Below, in pieces: positions 10,886 through 21,202 of a stretch of 64,000 nucleotides of DNA. The stretch is from Plotosus lineatus. Taxonomy: Eukaryota; Chordata; Actinopteri; Siluriformes; Plotosidae. The notes under the pieces are model-generated. The model had not been told where the DNA came from. It searched no databases and worked only from the letters and a program-made list of their open reading frames with translations. The position numbers were made by a program, and so were the translations under genes. Within the stretch, counting starts at the first letter, position 1; each line of letters begins with the position of its first letter. The stretch is taken from contig CM045738.1 in the NCBI GenBank assembly GCA_024760905.1, forward strand, positions 45,819,797 to 45,883,796, written 5' to 3'.

Positions 10886-11840
10886 TAGCAAAAGCTCAGT
10901 TAATAATGTAAGGTGCAGAAGAACAGCATAAAGAAGCACCTGACCATGTAGAAAACATCCACAGGGAAAGTGTGACCTTCAACAGTCAAGATCCCACAGG
11001 TGTCCTTGTTCGAGTCTCCCGATTCATTCAGGTTGAAAAAGTCCTGAAATTTCTGTAAGAACAAACAAACGTCACACTCATTCCTTAATTGTAAAAGCGA
11101 ATTAATTCAAACTAAGGTTGCAGTGAGGCTGGCTCCTCGTTTTTCTTTAATCGCTGAACTTTTTTTAATGTAGGAGTACCTCAAGGGTATGTACTATCAC
11201 CAATTTAGTTTTTCCTTTTAAGTATAATATAAAGGAGTAAGCTTTATAATAAATAGTGAATGTAGGAATTAGGAAAATTAGGAAACATGTGGGACAAGAC
11301 TGTTGATCAATAAAACAATTTTAATTCTAACACACTGTAAATGTTTAATATAGAAAATTATTTGTCATGAATATAAATAAAGATTTGCTACAATTATTTT
11401 TGAACTTGCTTTCAAAGACACATACAAGTTATCAGAAAACATTATAATGTATTTTGCTCTTGTATTTTGCTTTTTTTTTAGCACAAATATGTATGTACTA
11501 TATTTAGGAATTACGTATTTTACACTTTACATGTTAAACTTTCGATTAAATTTAGTGTTTAGGATTTCTTAGCATGATAGAAAGTGAAGTAACTTAACAT
11601 AAGTAGCATGTTAAAGAACCATGGAGGGCTAAGATAAGATGTTAATAATTTCAAAGTAAAATGAACTATCGTAAGTGAATAAATTAACGTATGGAAAAGA
11701 AATATGAAATAAACGTTATAATAATCTGGTTTAAGTAACGTAATCGGAACGGGTAACCAAAATACACATAAAAATATACCAAGAAAATTTATTCATTCAT
11801 TCATTTGCTGAACCTTAATTAGGGTTGTGGAGAGACTGAT
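10886..11840 (-). repeat. Segmental duplicate of a dhx35 intron-exon-intron block (copy A)
   Basis: Starts at AAAGCTCAGTTAATAATG and runs through the exon copy and about 700 bp of AT-rich intron-like sequence into a SINE. It aligns collinearly with 59838 to about 60720. By eye the intron parts differ clearly more than the exon. The right copy has an extra SINE fragment at about 60455-60625 that copy A lacks. The left edge abuts a SINE tail at 10826-10885. Confidence 0.85.
10940..11052 (-). pseudogene. Isolated second copy of dhx35 exon w5
   Basis: A 113-nt segment matching exon w5 with five base differences, all in codons that change the residue: H to Q, P to S, R to H, T to M (two bases). 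The frame KFQDFFNLNESGDSNKDTCG then ILTVEGHTFPVDVFYMV has no stop. Acceptor (CTTACAG) and donor (TCAG|GTGC) are intact. It lies about 35 kb downstream of the last recognised dhx35 exon, in the same orientation, with no other dhx35 exon nearby, so it is most likely a non-functional duplicate. A tail-skipping or trans-spliced use cannot be excluded. Confidence 0.85.
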
Positions 11841-12027
11841 GCCCACTTCAGCTGAATCTGGCAGCGTACACCCTGGACAGCTCTCCAGCCCATCGCAGGG
11901 CAGAAACACGCTGACGGCTATGCAGCTCCTCTTGTTGAAAGTCTGCAATGGTTGTTTTACATGACCCTCCACCACAGACAGAGAGACACGGCCGGCCTGT
12001 GATAACCCAGTTAGTGCACTGTGGGTC
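11793..12027 (-). mobile_element. SINE-A (shared with the dhx35 intron copy)
   Basis: Minus-strand SINE body and tail. It occupies the same relative place as the SINE at 60685 in dhx35, so it was probably part of the duplicated block. The tRNA-like head is missing. Confidence 0.8.
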
Positions 12028-12029
12028 CA

Positions 12030-12638
12030 TTTATATTTGAAATAAATTGATTACATATGATGGGTTTTTCTTTCAAGTACAAATAAATTTTTGTTTTTAA
12101 TTTAGAATTTTAAATCCTGGCCTCAGCAGTGCTGCAGTTGTAGTTATTGTTGTTTCTTTTTCTCTGCATCTTGTGTTTTTCCCCCTCAGGTTTAACAATA
12201 AAGTAATAAATAATTATCAGTTAATAAGTTAACGCAGCAGGCTGCAGCAATAAAAGGCTCGTTGAAACCTGGGGGAGGAGCAGGAGGAGAAGGGAATCAG
12301 CAGGAAACGCCGGGAACGTTGAGTCAAATCACACACCGAGACAAAACCGAACGGCTCTGCTGTGAAAAGTGCCGAGCGCGAATCCGCAGAGACGCGCAGA
12401 GTGTGTACGGATTGTTCTGGGGTTATGAAAGTGAAGTTAGTGCCCCGAGGCTCAGGGGCACCGAGGCGACCGAGGGGACCCGGAAAAACCGTCGACCGCC
12501 AGCGAGTGCAGCAAGACCACGTCATGCTGTGGCAAGCAGTATCGATTCCCCGCTAATTCCATAATTATTTTCCAATTGGATTTCAGAATTCGTAATCGTC
12601 ATCAGGGCACGTTAACAGAAAGTCAAAACCCAGCAATA
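12030..12638. other. No gene seen
   Basis: 12230-12560 is GC-richer and has overlapping short open frames without known motifs. It could be a regulatory block or decayed repeat. Confidence 0.45.
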
Positions 12639-12639
12639 T

Positions 12640-12661
12640 TTCTCTCTTTCTCTCGTTCTCT

Positions 12662-12703
<42 letters not shown>

Positions 12704-12865
12704 CTCACACACTCTCACTCTTTCTCTCTCTCTCTTTCTCTCTCTCTCTCTGTCTCTTTCACACGCTCTCTCTCTCTCTCTCTCTCACTCTTTCTCTCTC
12801 TCGCTCTCTTACACACTCTCTCTCTCTCTCTCTCTCCCCTACTCTCTCTTGCGCTCTCTCTCAGG
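12640..12865. repeat. (CT)n-rich tract
   Basis: About 220 bp of nearly pure pyrimidine with short ACACACT interruptions. The long open frames in it are artefacts. Confidence 0.92.
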
Positions 12866-12899
12866 CTCTCATTTTTCTGCCATGGTCAACATTTCTGAA

Positions 12900-13512
12900 A
12901 AATAAATAAATAAATAAGAGCAATGAAATGAAGCTGGATATTCAGTTTCGTTCCTGAGCACAGCTGCTCGGGCTGACCTTTAGTTTTTTATCTTTTTTTT
13001 TTTTACATTTTTTTAACATGCAGAACTCCTTCGAAAGCATATCATGCCTAATCGCAAATGCAAGAAAATAAATAAATAAATAAATAAATAAAAAATCTCA
13101 TGCTGACTGTGAATCACTAATGCACATCTTATCATCACACATCATCACACTTTTTCTGCATGATCTGTCTCTTCCTCCACCGCATTCTGATTTATTATTT
13201 TTTTTTTTTGCTAACTGTGAACTCGAGAGGATTCAGCCGAGAAACGCATGATGTGACTGCTGTGATAAACTTCGGAGCAAATACAAGACTGTCGGGAAAT
13301 CGGAGGTGTGACCCGGCGTTGCACCAGAGCGAGTGAAGTTTAGTCAGCGAGTGTCTGCTTTTTTTCCACAGAACTCCAAGAACATCAGGCCGCTTCCTGT
13401 AACACAGGAAGTTCCTCTGGTTCTACACAACAAAAGCACATGCAAAGATCTCTGAGTAAATCGAGTCACACGCTGCTGGCATTTCCAAGAAAAACTACGG
13501 TGATAGGATATG

Positions 13513-13548
<36 letters not shown>

Positions 13549-14055
13549 GATGATGAGTTAACAGAAAAAAAAAACAATGCATACTTTATTTAATTATTTA
13601 TTCATCCGATATCTAAAAATCTGACAAACAAATATGACTCTTTTATTATTTTAATTTATTCATCATTTTAAAACCTTAAAATCTCAGCCAACATTAACCC
13701 AGAACAGCCCAGCAGTTCACCACAAGGCCAACACTCACACTCGCGCCTCAGGGTAATTTAACACCCTCGCCGAGCCCGGAACCCGAACCAAGGACCTTTT
13801 TTGCTGTGACACTTCATCATCCCCATAATTTTATCTCTAGCTGACACCGGAGATTTCTTCCAAAATAAACGTCTTCCCGGCACAAAACGACAACATGTCA
13901 ATGTTTTTCATTGGTAAATAAAACCAAAGTCCCTGCGAATGATCTGTTGCTATAGTAACAAAAATATTGTGTTGAAATTGTTAATATAAAACTGAATCAC
14001 CTTGTAGGCGGAACCGCTTTCTGCACTGCTGTTATAGAAATTGAGATCCTAGGAT
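12900..14055. other. No gene seen
   Basis: Mixed unique sequence with A- and T-runs and one (GT)n tract. No coding signal. Confidence 0.5.
13511..13546. repeat. (GT)n microsatellite
   Basis: About 18 GT units, uninterrupted. Confidence 0.95.
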
Positions 14056-14059
14056 TGGA

Positions 14060-14322
14060 TCCTAACTAGGGTCGCAGGAGGCTGGCACCCATCTTAGCCG
14101 AATCTGAGTTTGGACAGAGTACACCCTAGACAGCTCGCCAGGCCATCGCGGGGCTGAAATACACTGACTGCTATACAGTTCGTCTTGTCAAAAGTCAGAA
14201 ATGGTTCTTTTACATGAACCTCACACCATAGACCATGGGAGACACGACCGGCTATGGCTCTTGAACCTCCAACCTTAGGATCAGTAATCGGCATCTTACC
14301 AGCGGGTCGCCATTGCCCTGAG
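14060..14322 (-). mobile_element. SINE-A
   Basis: Body and head on the minus strand, from CCTAACTAGGGTCGCAGGAG to GCGGGTCGCCATTGCCCTGA. The tail is short and diverged. Confidence 0.78.
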
Positions 14323-14337
14323 AGTTAATGTTTATTC

Positions 14338-14374
<37 letters not shown>
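14338..14374. repeat. (AAT)n microsatellite
   Basis: About 12 AAT units just after a SINE. Confidence 0.93.
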
Positions 14375-14375
<1 letters not shown>

Positions 14376-14397
14376 ATTTTTTTTTTATTTGAAGTCT

Positions 14398-14990
14398 TCA
14401 TGAGTGGAGGAGTTTAAGTAGCTCAAGGTGTTGTTCATGAGTGACAGAAGAATCGATAAGGAGATCGACAGGCGGATCGCTGCAGCCTCTGCTGTAAAGC
14501 GGAGCCTGTACCCGTCCATCGTGGTGAAGAAGGAGCTGAGCCGCAAGCCAAAGCTCTCGATTTACCAGTCGAGCTCCGTTCCAACCCTCACCTATAATCA
14601 CAAGCTCTGGGTAGTGACCAAAAGAATAAGGTCAAGGATACAAGCGGCTGAAATGAGCTTCCTTCACCGGGTGGCGGGGCGTCCCTTTAGAGATCAGGTG
14701 AGAAGCTCAGGCATCTGGGAGGAGCTCGGAGTAGAACCGCTAATGCGGAGGAGCAGGAGGAGCAGAGTGGCTTCTGGTTAGAATGCCTGCCGAACACCTT
14801 CCTGGAGTGGTGTTTCAGGCATGTCCGACCCGGAAGAGACTCCAAGGTCAACCTAGAATATGCTGGAGGGACTATTTTTAAGGGATGCTGGTCTGGGAAT
14901 GCCTCAGTGTCCCACCAGAAGAGCTGTCGGAAGTGGCTGAGAAGAGGGACGTCTGGACCGACCCCAGGTCAAGCAGAAGAAGATGACTGA
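14398..14990 (+). mobile_element. Second copy of the same non-LTR C-terminal remnant
   Basis: Plus strand. Residues such as PTLTYNHKLWVVTKRIRSRI and QAAEMSFLHRVAGRPFRDQV match the remnant at 3528-4075. It ends GTCTGGACCGACCCCAGGTC and a GAAGAAGATGACTGACTGAC tail. Several stops and frameshifts are present. Confidence 0.7.
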
Positions 14991-15036
14991 CTGACTAAAA
15001 TCCTCATAAAGATTTAATAGTGTATTTATTTAAAGT

Positions 15037-15047
15037 GGTGTGTGTGT

Positions 15048-15098
<51 letters not shown>

Positions 15099-15100
15099 TG
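15037..15100. repeat. (GT)n microsatellite
   Basis: GT tract of about 30 units with one TATG interruption. Confidence 0.95.
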
Positions 15101-16260
15101 TAATTACACTGAGTGCAGCCCTCCTGCTTTTTCCCAGCACCACATCCCTGACGGTTACCATTTCCTCATTGTCTCTTTTCTGAGAATCACTCGTACATCA
15201 GTGATGTTTAAAAAAATTAAAAAAAAAAAAAAAAAAATGACAGGACATACAGATGGACATACAGTATACAGTACAGAGAAAGTGAAAGAGGTTGTGAACA
15301 TAATACATGCCTGGGATTTACAGAAGATAAAATTATGTTGGGGTTTTTTTTGTTGTTATTGTTGTTGGTTTTTTTGTTTGTTTGTTTTTAAACAGCAGGA
15401 TTTGCGTCGTCACGTCAAAGGAACTGAGGATTCGAGGCCGAAAAAAAATCCCGATTAAAAATAGTAGATAAAAAACCGAAGAGCACAGGATTAATATGAG
15501 CGCCATGAAAGGAAGGAAAGAACACAAAATACAATTAAGGACAAGATAAAAATGTATGAAAGGTCAGCGCACAGGAATCAGACACCAACACAAGTGGCTA
15601 ATAAAAGAAATGAAGCCTTAAGACGGAGGTTTTAAAAAGAATAGTTACGGTCCATCAGGGCCCGGATTCCGCACACTAGCTTTGATTCTTTACTGTAGAT
15701 TAAAAAGTAATAAACGTGTTCCCTTGAAACCAAAAGTTATAAAATTCTTTACGCGCTAGTGTTTGCAGTATGTTTTTATTGTTTTTTTTTCGTACTGTTT
15801 TTCGGACGATGTAACTTTGATCGCCTGTCTCGTACCTGTCAATCACAAGATGGTTCTGTACATGTGTGAGGTACGTGTTCCTATCATACGACGAACCTCT
15901 GTCTCTGAAGAACGATATGCGCGAGTCTTGACCTCCCTCACCACCGTGTTAATGTTTTCTTTCCGTCACCCTGACTGTACTACATGCTCAATAACACGTT
16001 TTAAGTACCTACCAGTTGTCCCTCTTTCTCTTTATCCATCTGACTCATTTCCTGTTTTTAAGTATATGCGCATGAAACCGCCATAAAGCATTTTTAACAC
16101 TTGTGTGGAGGAAAAGCAGTTAAATGAACCTGTTAAATCACAGCGCGGGAGCACTTAGGTAATGAAGGAGTGAGAACCGACCGCTCGGTGATCCAGCAGC
16201 GCTGAGGACTGGACTTTTCTCTCCTTGCAGAAGATATTATCATTAAAGTTAGATATCTTG
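15100..16260. other. No gene seen
   Basis: Unique-looking sequence with A- and T-runs. The 107-codon open frame at 15763 has no recognisable domain. Confidence 0.5.
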
Positions 16261-16261
16261 A

Positions 16262-16890
16262 GATATGTATTCTTCTTTTCCTTTCGGCTGTTCCCTTCAG
16301 GGGTCACCACAGCCAATCATCTGCCTCCATCTCATACTATTCTCTGCAGCTTCTTCTCTTACGCCAACTGCCTTCATGTCCTCCTTCACCACATCCATAA
16401 ATCTTCTCTTTGGTCTTCCTCTAGACCTTCTGCCTGGTAGTTCCAACCTCAGCATCCTACTACCAATATATTCACTATCCCACCTCTGTACATGTCCAAA
16501 CCATCTCAATCTAGCCTCTCTGACTTTGTCTCCAAAACATCTAACATGTGCTGTCCCTCTGATGTGCTCATTCCTAATCCTATCCATCCTCGTTACTCCC
16601 AAAGAGAACCTCAACATTTTCATCTCTGCTACCTCCAGCTCTGCCTCCTGTCTTTTCCCCAGGGCCACTGTCTCTAAACCATACAACATCGCTGGCCTCA
16701 ACACCGTCTTGTACACTTTTCCTTTCATTCTTGCCGATACATTCCTATCACACATCACACCAGATACGTTTCTCCAACCATTCCAGCCTGCCTGCACGCG
16801 CTTCTTCACCTCTTTTCCACACTCTCCATTGCTCTAGATTGTTGAGCCCAAGTACTTAAAATCCTCCACCGTCCTTATCTCTGCTCCCTG
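16262..16890 (-). mobile_element. RTE LINE, 5'-truncated copy 3
   Basis: Carries only the 3' end and C-terminal domain. 170 open codons (16297-16809) include VQAGWNGWRNVSGVMCDRNV, MLYGLETVALGKRQE and LRWFGHVQRWDSEY. Severe 5' truncation is normal for target-primed insertion. The left flank begins with the 3' terminal block TTCCTTTCGGCTG. Confidence 0.85.
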
Positions 16891-16895
16891 TGCTT

Positions 16896-17151
16896 GACAA
16901 GGAGATCCAAACTCAACTTTAACTTGATTCCTTGAGGGATCAGAATTTCAGATGAGCTCAAATGCGCCCACATTTATTAAACATTTACTGAATTAAACAA
17001 CTTAAAAAACTAAACTAATAACAAAAGAGTGAAGCTTCCTTCCGTCTCTATCTGGGAGGCCAGCGGGGTGGGATGTTGAGAGACAGCCAATGAGACAGCT
17101 TCGTAACCCAGGGATTTCACGCCCAGGGGTCTTCGTAAGTAGGGGGCCAAC
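16896..17151 (+). mobile_element. Fragment of the CAGTCGGCCCC family
   Basis: Shares AACTTGATTCCTTGAGGGATCA, split by decay, and GGCCAGC..GGGATGTTGAGAGACA with 43300-43900. It ends CTTCGTAAGTAGGGGGCCAA followed by CTGTA, the family's right terminus. Confidence 0.78.
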
Positions 17152-17305
17152 TGTATATATATATATATTTATTTATTTAGCAGAATTCCGCTATTTTTTC
17201 AGCTTCAGGGGCCCAACAGCCCCTTTTGACCCCCAGCTGAAATATTTCATTTCCTCTATTTCTGAGCCAGTTTCCTCTATTTTTTTAAACCTCGCTGGGA
17301 TCCCC

Positions 17306-17307
<2 letters not shown>

Positions 17308-17393
<86 letters not shown>

Positions 17394-17394
17394 A
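17308..17394. repeat. (TA)n(GA)n compound microsatellite
   Basis: About 31 TA units followed by about 11 GA units. Confidence 0.95.
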
Positions 17395-17405
17395 TTGTAT
17401 TAATC

Positions 17406-17735
17406 AGGGCAGTGGCCTGGTGGTAAAGGTGCTGGATCACTGATCCAATGGTTGTGGGTTCAAGCTCCACTCTCATCGGGTTGTCTCCCCAGGTGCACTA
17501 ACTGGGTTATCAAAGGCCGGCCATGTCTCTCACTGTCTGTGGTGGAGGTTCATGTAAAAAAAACATTGCTGACTTTCGCCAAGAGTAGCTGCATAGCCAT
17601 CAGCCTGTTTCCACCCCGCGATGGCCCGGTGAGCCGCCCATGGTGTACTCTCCCCTCACCCGGAGTCGGCTGGGATGGGTGCCAGCCTCCCCGTGACCCT
17701 AATTAGGATTAAGTGGTTACAGGAAATGAATGCAT
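17406..17735 (+). mobile_element. SINE-A, near complete
   Basis: tRNA-like head GGCAGTGGCCTGGTGGTAAA with a box B-like GGTTCAAGCTCC, body, then GGATTAAGTGGTTACAGGAA and an ATGAATGCATT tail. It directly follows a (TA)n(GA)n tract. Confidence 0.85.
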
Positions 17736-18020
17736 TAATCCCAAAAGGGAAATGATTTCTGTTGCATTTAACTCGTCCGACATGAGCAAACACACACATA
17801 CATAAACAGTGAGAGCACACATTGGTGGCACCCGGAGAGCAGTTCAGGGTTAGGTGCATTGCTTAAGGACATATCAGGTACTAATGTGAAGGAAGGGAAG
17901 GTGCAACTCACCCCCCACCATTGTCACCACACATTTATCCTGCTGGTTCAGGAATCAAACCAGCAACCTTTTGGTCACAAAGCTGCATCTCTAACCTTTA
18001 GGCTCGGGCTGCCTCCAAAT
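17736..18020 (-). mobile_element. SINE-E, another tRNA-derived SINE
   Basis: On the minus strand the head reads GCAGCCCGAGCCTAAAGGTT then GTTGCTGGTTTGATTCCTGA, a tRNA-like A box and B box. It abuts the tail of the preceding SINE-A. Confidence 0.68.
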
Positions 18021-18169
18021 GTACTGGAATGTAAAGGTGATGAGATTACGGAATATTGGATGGTATTTATTAAGTGGCTGTGCAGTTATGTCGAGGCCAC
18101 GTGGTGCAGGTGATGTTATCAACATTACTGTTTGCAGTATAATATCCGGCTGAACAATCAAATCTGAAG

Positions 18170-18720
18170 TGGTGAGTTATGCTCATTGTCCACCGAGTCC
18201 AAAACAAGCCAAATTTTCCATGTTTGATTCCTTATCAAGTCCAAAGTCCCTGGTTGGACAGTTTGTACAGAGACAACATTCCCTAGAAGTTGAGTCTAAA
18301 GCTGGATCCAGAGTCCTTAGGTATACAGAGCCCATGGCCACAGGCAGAAAAGTCCAAGCTTTGTCGAGAGTCTATGGCTGTTGACTTTGTGTAGAGTCCA
18401 TCATCCCTAGAAGTAGAGTGCAAAACAATTTCGGAACCCATAGGATTGTAAATTTGATGGTCATTTTTTGAGCTGGGTCCAGAATCCCTAATTGAAAAAA
18501 TTATGCAGCGTTCCCTGGTTGTTGAGTTTGGATAGAGTCCATAGTTCCTAGTAGTATTGTACAAACAGGTCTAGAGCCTCTGGTTGTATAAAGTCCACAG
18601 TCAAATTCAGAAAAGCCCAAGCTTGGTCCAGAGTCCTCAGATGTAAAAATTTGTATCGAGTCCAATGTCCCAAGAGAGTCCAGATTCCCTACTTTTGGGA
18701 TCCAACTCAAATCTTTATTT
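18170..18720. repeat. Degenerate tandem-like region rich in GAGTCC/AAGTCC
   Basis: Phrases such as AGAGTCCAT.GTCCCTAG and AAAGTCCA recur at irregular spacing of about 50-80 bp. Too diverged to define a unit by eye. Confidence 0.5.
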
Positions 18721-19161
18721 CAGTCAAACTTGAATAAACAGTCTCTGGCTCAAGGGTTTGAGTCCATAGACTGCATCATTTCCACCTTGCGGTTTTCCCA
18801 AATTTAGTCGTTGCCAATCTTCAACCTCTTGTCCTGTCTCCCTGATACCTACCAACTGGGGGGGTTGGGGGGGGGGGGTAGGACATGCTTCCTCTGAGAC
18901 GTGTGAAGCAAACCTACACACATCTTTAAACTGCTGCTAATACTGCAGCAAGGCGGCAAGATGGCGCAGTGGTCAGCACCTCCAACTAACAGCGAGAAGG
19001 TCTTCAGTTCAATTCCCAGCACATTTATTCTGGGTAATCCGGGTTTCCTCTTACAATCCAAAAATATGCACAGAAGGCTAACTGGCTGTTCGAAATTGAC
19101 CTTAGGTGTGAGTGTGAACGGTTGTATGTGTGTTTGCTCTGCGATACGCTGTTCAGGGTGT

Positions 19162-19468
19162 CAGGTTAAGTCTGTCGGGCTTTTAACACCCGAGCCTAGT
19201 GGCTCATCAAGCCGGTGCTTATCGTCGGTTTCTGTAGTGTGAAGCAACTAGGAGTACAACTCCTCCTGGATGGGATGCTAGTCCATCGCAGGTTACCTTC
19301 CCAGTATATTTTATTGGTACCCATTTATACTGCTGGGTGAACAGAGGCACGCTTGTGGTTTAGACCTTGCCTAGGAAACTTAACGCAGTGAGGTCTGACT
19401 GTGATTCGAACACACAACCTCCCGATCATGAGCGCAGCACCCTAACCACTACACCACCGGCCCCACAC
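19162..19468 (-). mobile_element. SINE-D with 13-bp target duplication
   Basis: Minus strand. Head GGTGTAGTGGTTAGGGTGCT and box B-like GTGTTCGAATCAC. Flanked by CTGTTCAGGGTGT at 19149-19161 and 19469-19481, an exact 13-bp duplication. Confidence 0.85.
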
Positions 19469-19544
19469 CTGTTCAGGGTGTACCCTGCTATTACACAGAG
19501 TCGGCTGGAATGGACACCAGCCTCCCCTAGATCTTAATTATGAG

Positions 19545-19792
19545 TACCGTAATTTCCAGACTATAAGCCACTACTTTTTTTTTTACACACTTTGAACCCT
19601 GCGGCTTAAACAATGATGCGGCTAATCTATAGATTTTTTACGGGCTAACAGCCTCCAGGGGGTGCTCTAGCAGGAAGTGCAAGAGCAAGACAGACACCTG
19701 TGGCTTATAAAGAGGTGTGGCCTATACATGTATAGATTCTTTTTTTCTTTTTGAATTTAGTTGGTGCAGCTTATATTCGGGAAAATACGGTA
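19545..19792. mobile_element. MITE with TACCGTAATTTCC ends
   Basis: TACCGTAATTTCCAGACTAT at the left and TATTCGGGAAAATACGGTA at the right form imperfect inverted ends. The family is widespread in fish. It sits inside the 3' tail of a SINE. Confidence 0.8.
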
Positions 19793-19867
19793 CGTGACTT
19801 AAAAACCTGAATGAATGAATACTGCATCACAGGGCTGTGGAACTTTCAAAGGAAAATGCTACGCGTT

Positions 19868-19973
<106 letters not shown>

Positions 19974-19979
19974 TGGGGT

Positions 19980-20638
19980 CAGAGGAGCAAGGTTTAAATC
20001 CCAGTGAAGATGTTTTTGGCCTTGATCACTGTGCAGATCGATCGGCGGCTGATTTTGCTCTCAGATACGTCTTATTTTATTAGTGGCTTTGGCCTTCCAC
20101 AGCCCCATTTACGCGTGATCAATACGACACGCAGGACGCACCGTATTTTTCTCACTTTTAGTGCCTTAACGCTATTTAACCGTGTCACCTGATAAACGAG
20201 GACTCCTCCCGAAACACTGATTTCCTATCGATTTCTCCCTCAGGCCCTCCTTCTCTCACCCTGCGCTCCATCGTTGTTTTTATCTCCACTTATCCATCCA
20301 CAGAGACATGGCTGCGCGTTCTCTTCACGCCTGCCACCATATTGGGTTTTTTTAAGGCATTCCCGAGAAGTAGGGGAAAGTGCTTCATTTGCCTGAAGAA
20401 GAAGAAGAAGAAAAAGAAGAAGAACTCAGCTGACAAAGTGACATCATGGTTCAAAAACAGGAAGTGGATTTTTTTTTCTGCTTGATATATTTAGATCTCA
20501 TGCGAATCCGGTCATCTGCCTGCTATGATTCAGACACATTACTGCAACATCCCAAATCAGCCAAAATGCGTCTGAACCACACAAACAACAGACGTGAAAT
20601 ATAAAATTTGCACATGTTTAACATTTAAATTTGATTTC
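19980..20638. other. No gene seen
   Basis: Unique-looking sequence with a GAAGAA run at 20397-20425. No supported feature. Confidence 0.5.
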
Positions 20639-20639
20639 C

Positions 20640-20970
20640 ATGTTGTAAGCAAGCAGCATGAAGGCAAAGTGTTTACTATTTGTGTCACAGCAAGACTGGG
20701 GTTTCAGTTCCAGCCTCAAAAAAGGCTGTGTTGGGTTTGCAGGTTCTCGCTGAGGTTGCGTGGGTTTCCTCTGGATGCTCTGGTTTACTCTGTCAATCCA
20801 AAGACATCTGCATAATGATAATTAAATATTCGGAATTTCCCCGGGTGTCAGTGTGAGTGTGAATGAATTTAACAGCTGTTCAGCGCGTACACTGCCTTCA
20901 CACAGAATGGGCTGACATAGGCTCCGGCCCCCCTGTGACCCTAATAGAAAAACAAATGAACAAATGAATG
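20640..20970 (+). mobile_element. SINE-C, diverged
   Basis: Contains GTCACAGCAAGACTGGGGTT, GGGTTTCCTCTGGATGCTCT and the tail GACATAGGCTCCGGCCCCCC, then AACAAATGAACAAATGAATG. The head is degraded. Confidence 0.65.
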
Positions 20971-21009
20971 CGATCACCAAACACACTTTCTCACGTAGAG
21001 ACACAGACG

Positions 21010-21125
21010 CATTCATTCATGTTCTGAACCGATTAAACTTAATTAGGATCAGTGGGATGTTCTTGCCCATCTCAGCCAACTCTGGCTAAGGCAGAGTACA
21101 CCCTGGACAGCTCGCCAGGCCATCA
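21010..21125 (-). mobile_element. SINE-A 3' fragment
   Basis: GCATTCATTCATGTTCTGAA to CTGGACAGCTCGCCAGGCCA, the 3' third of a minus-strand SINE-A. Confidence 0.72.
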
Positions 21126-21202
21126 TACACAGGCTCTGATGTTTTCCGTCTCAATCTACATAAATAAAGAAATTATTTTACAAATTTCATGCTAAATTTA
21201 TA

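Larger units (their letters stand above)
18950..19825 (+). mobile_element. SINE-C split by a SINE and a MITE
   Basis: Head GGCGGCAAGATGGCGCAGTG with GTTCAATTCCC. It is interrupted at 19162-19468 by SINE-D, resumes with GTTCAGGGTGTACCCTGC, is interrupted again by the MITE at 19545-19792, and ends GAATGAATGAATAC. Confidence 0.78.

Noticed and set aside
15763..16086. 107-codon open frame
   Set aside because: No recognisable domain, no splice or promoter context, and composition like the surrounding intergenic DNA.
17406..17480. Possible tRNA gene
   Set aside because: A and B box-like blocks are present, but no cloverleaf is formed. The sequence continues into a repeated SINE body found many times in the window.
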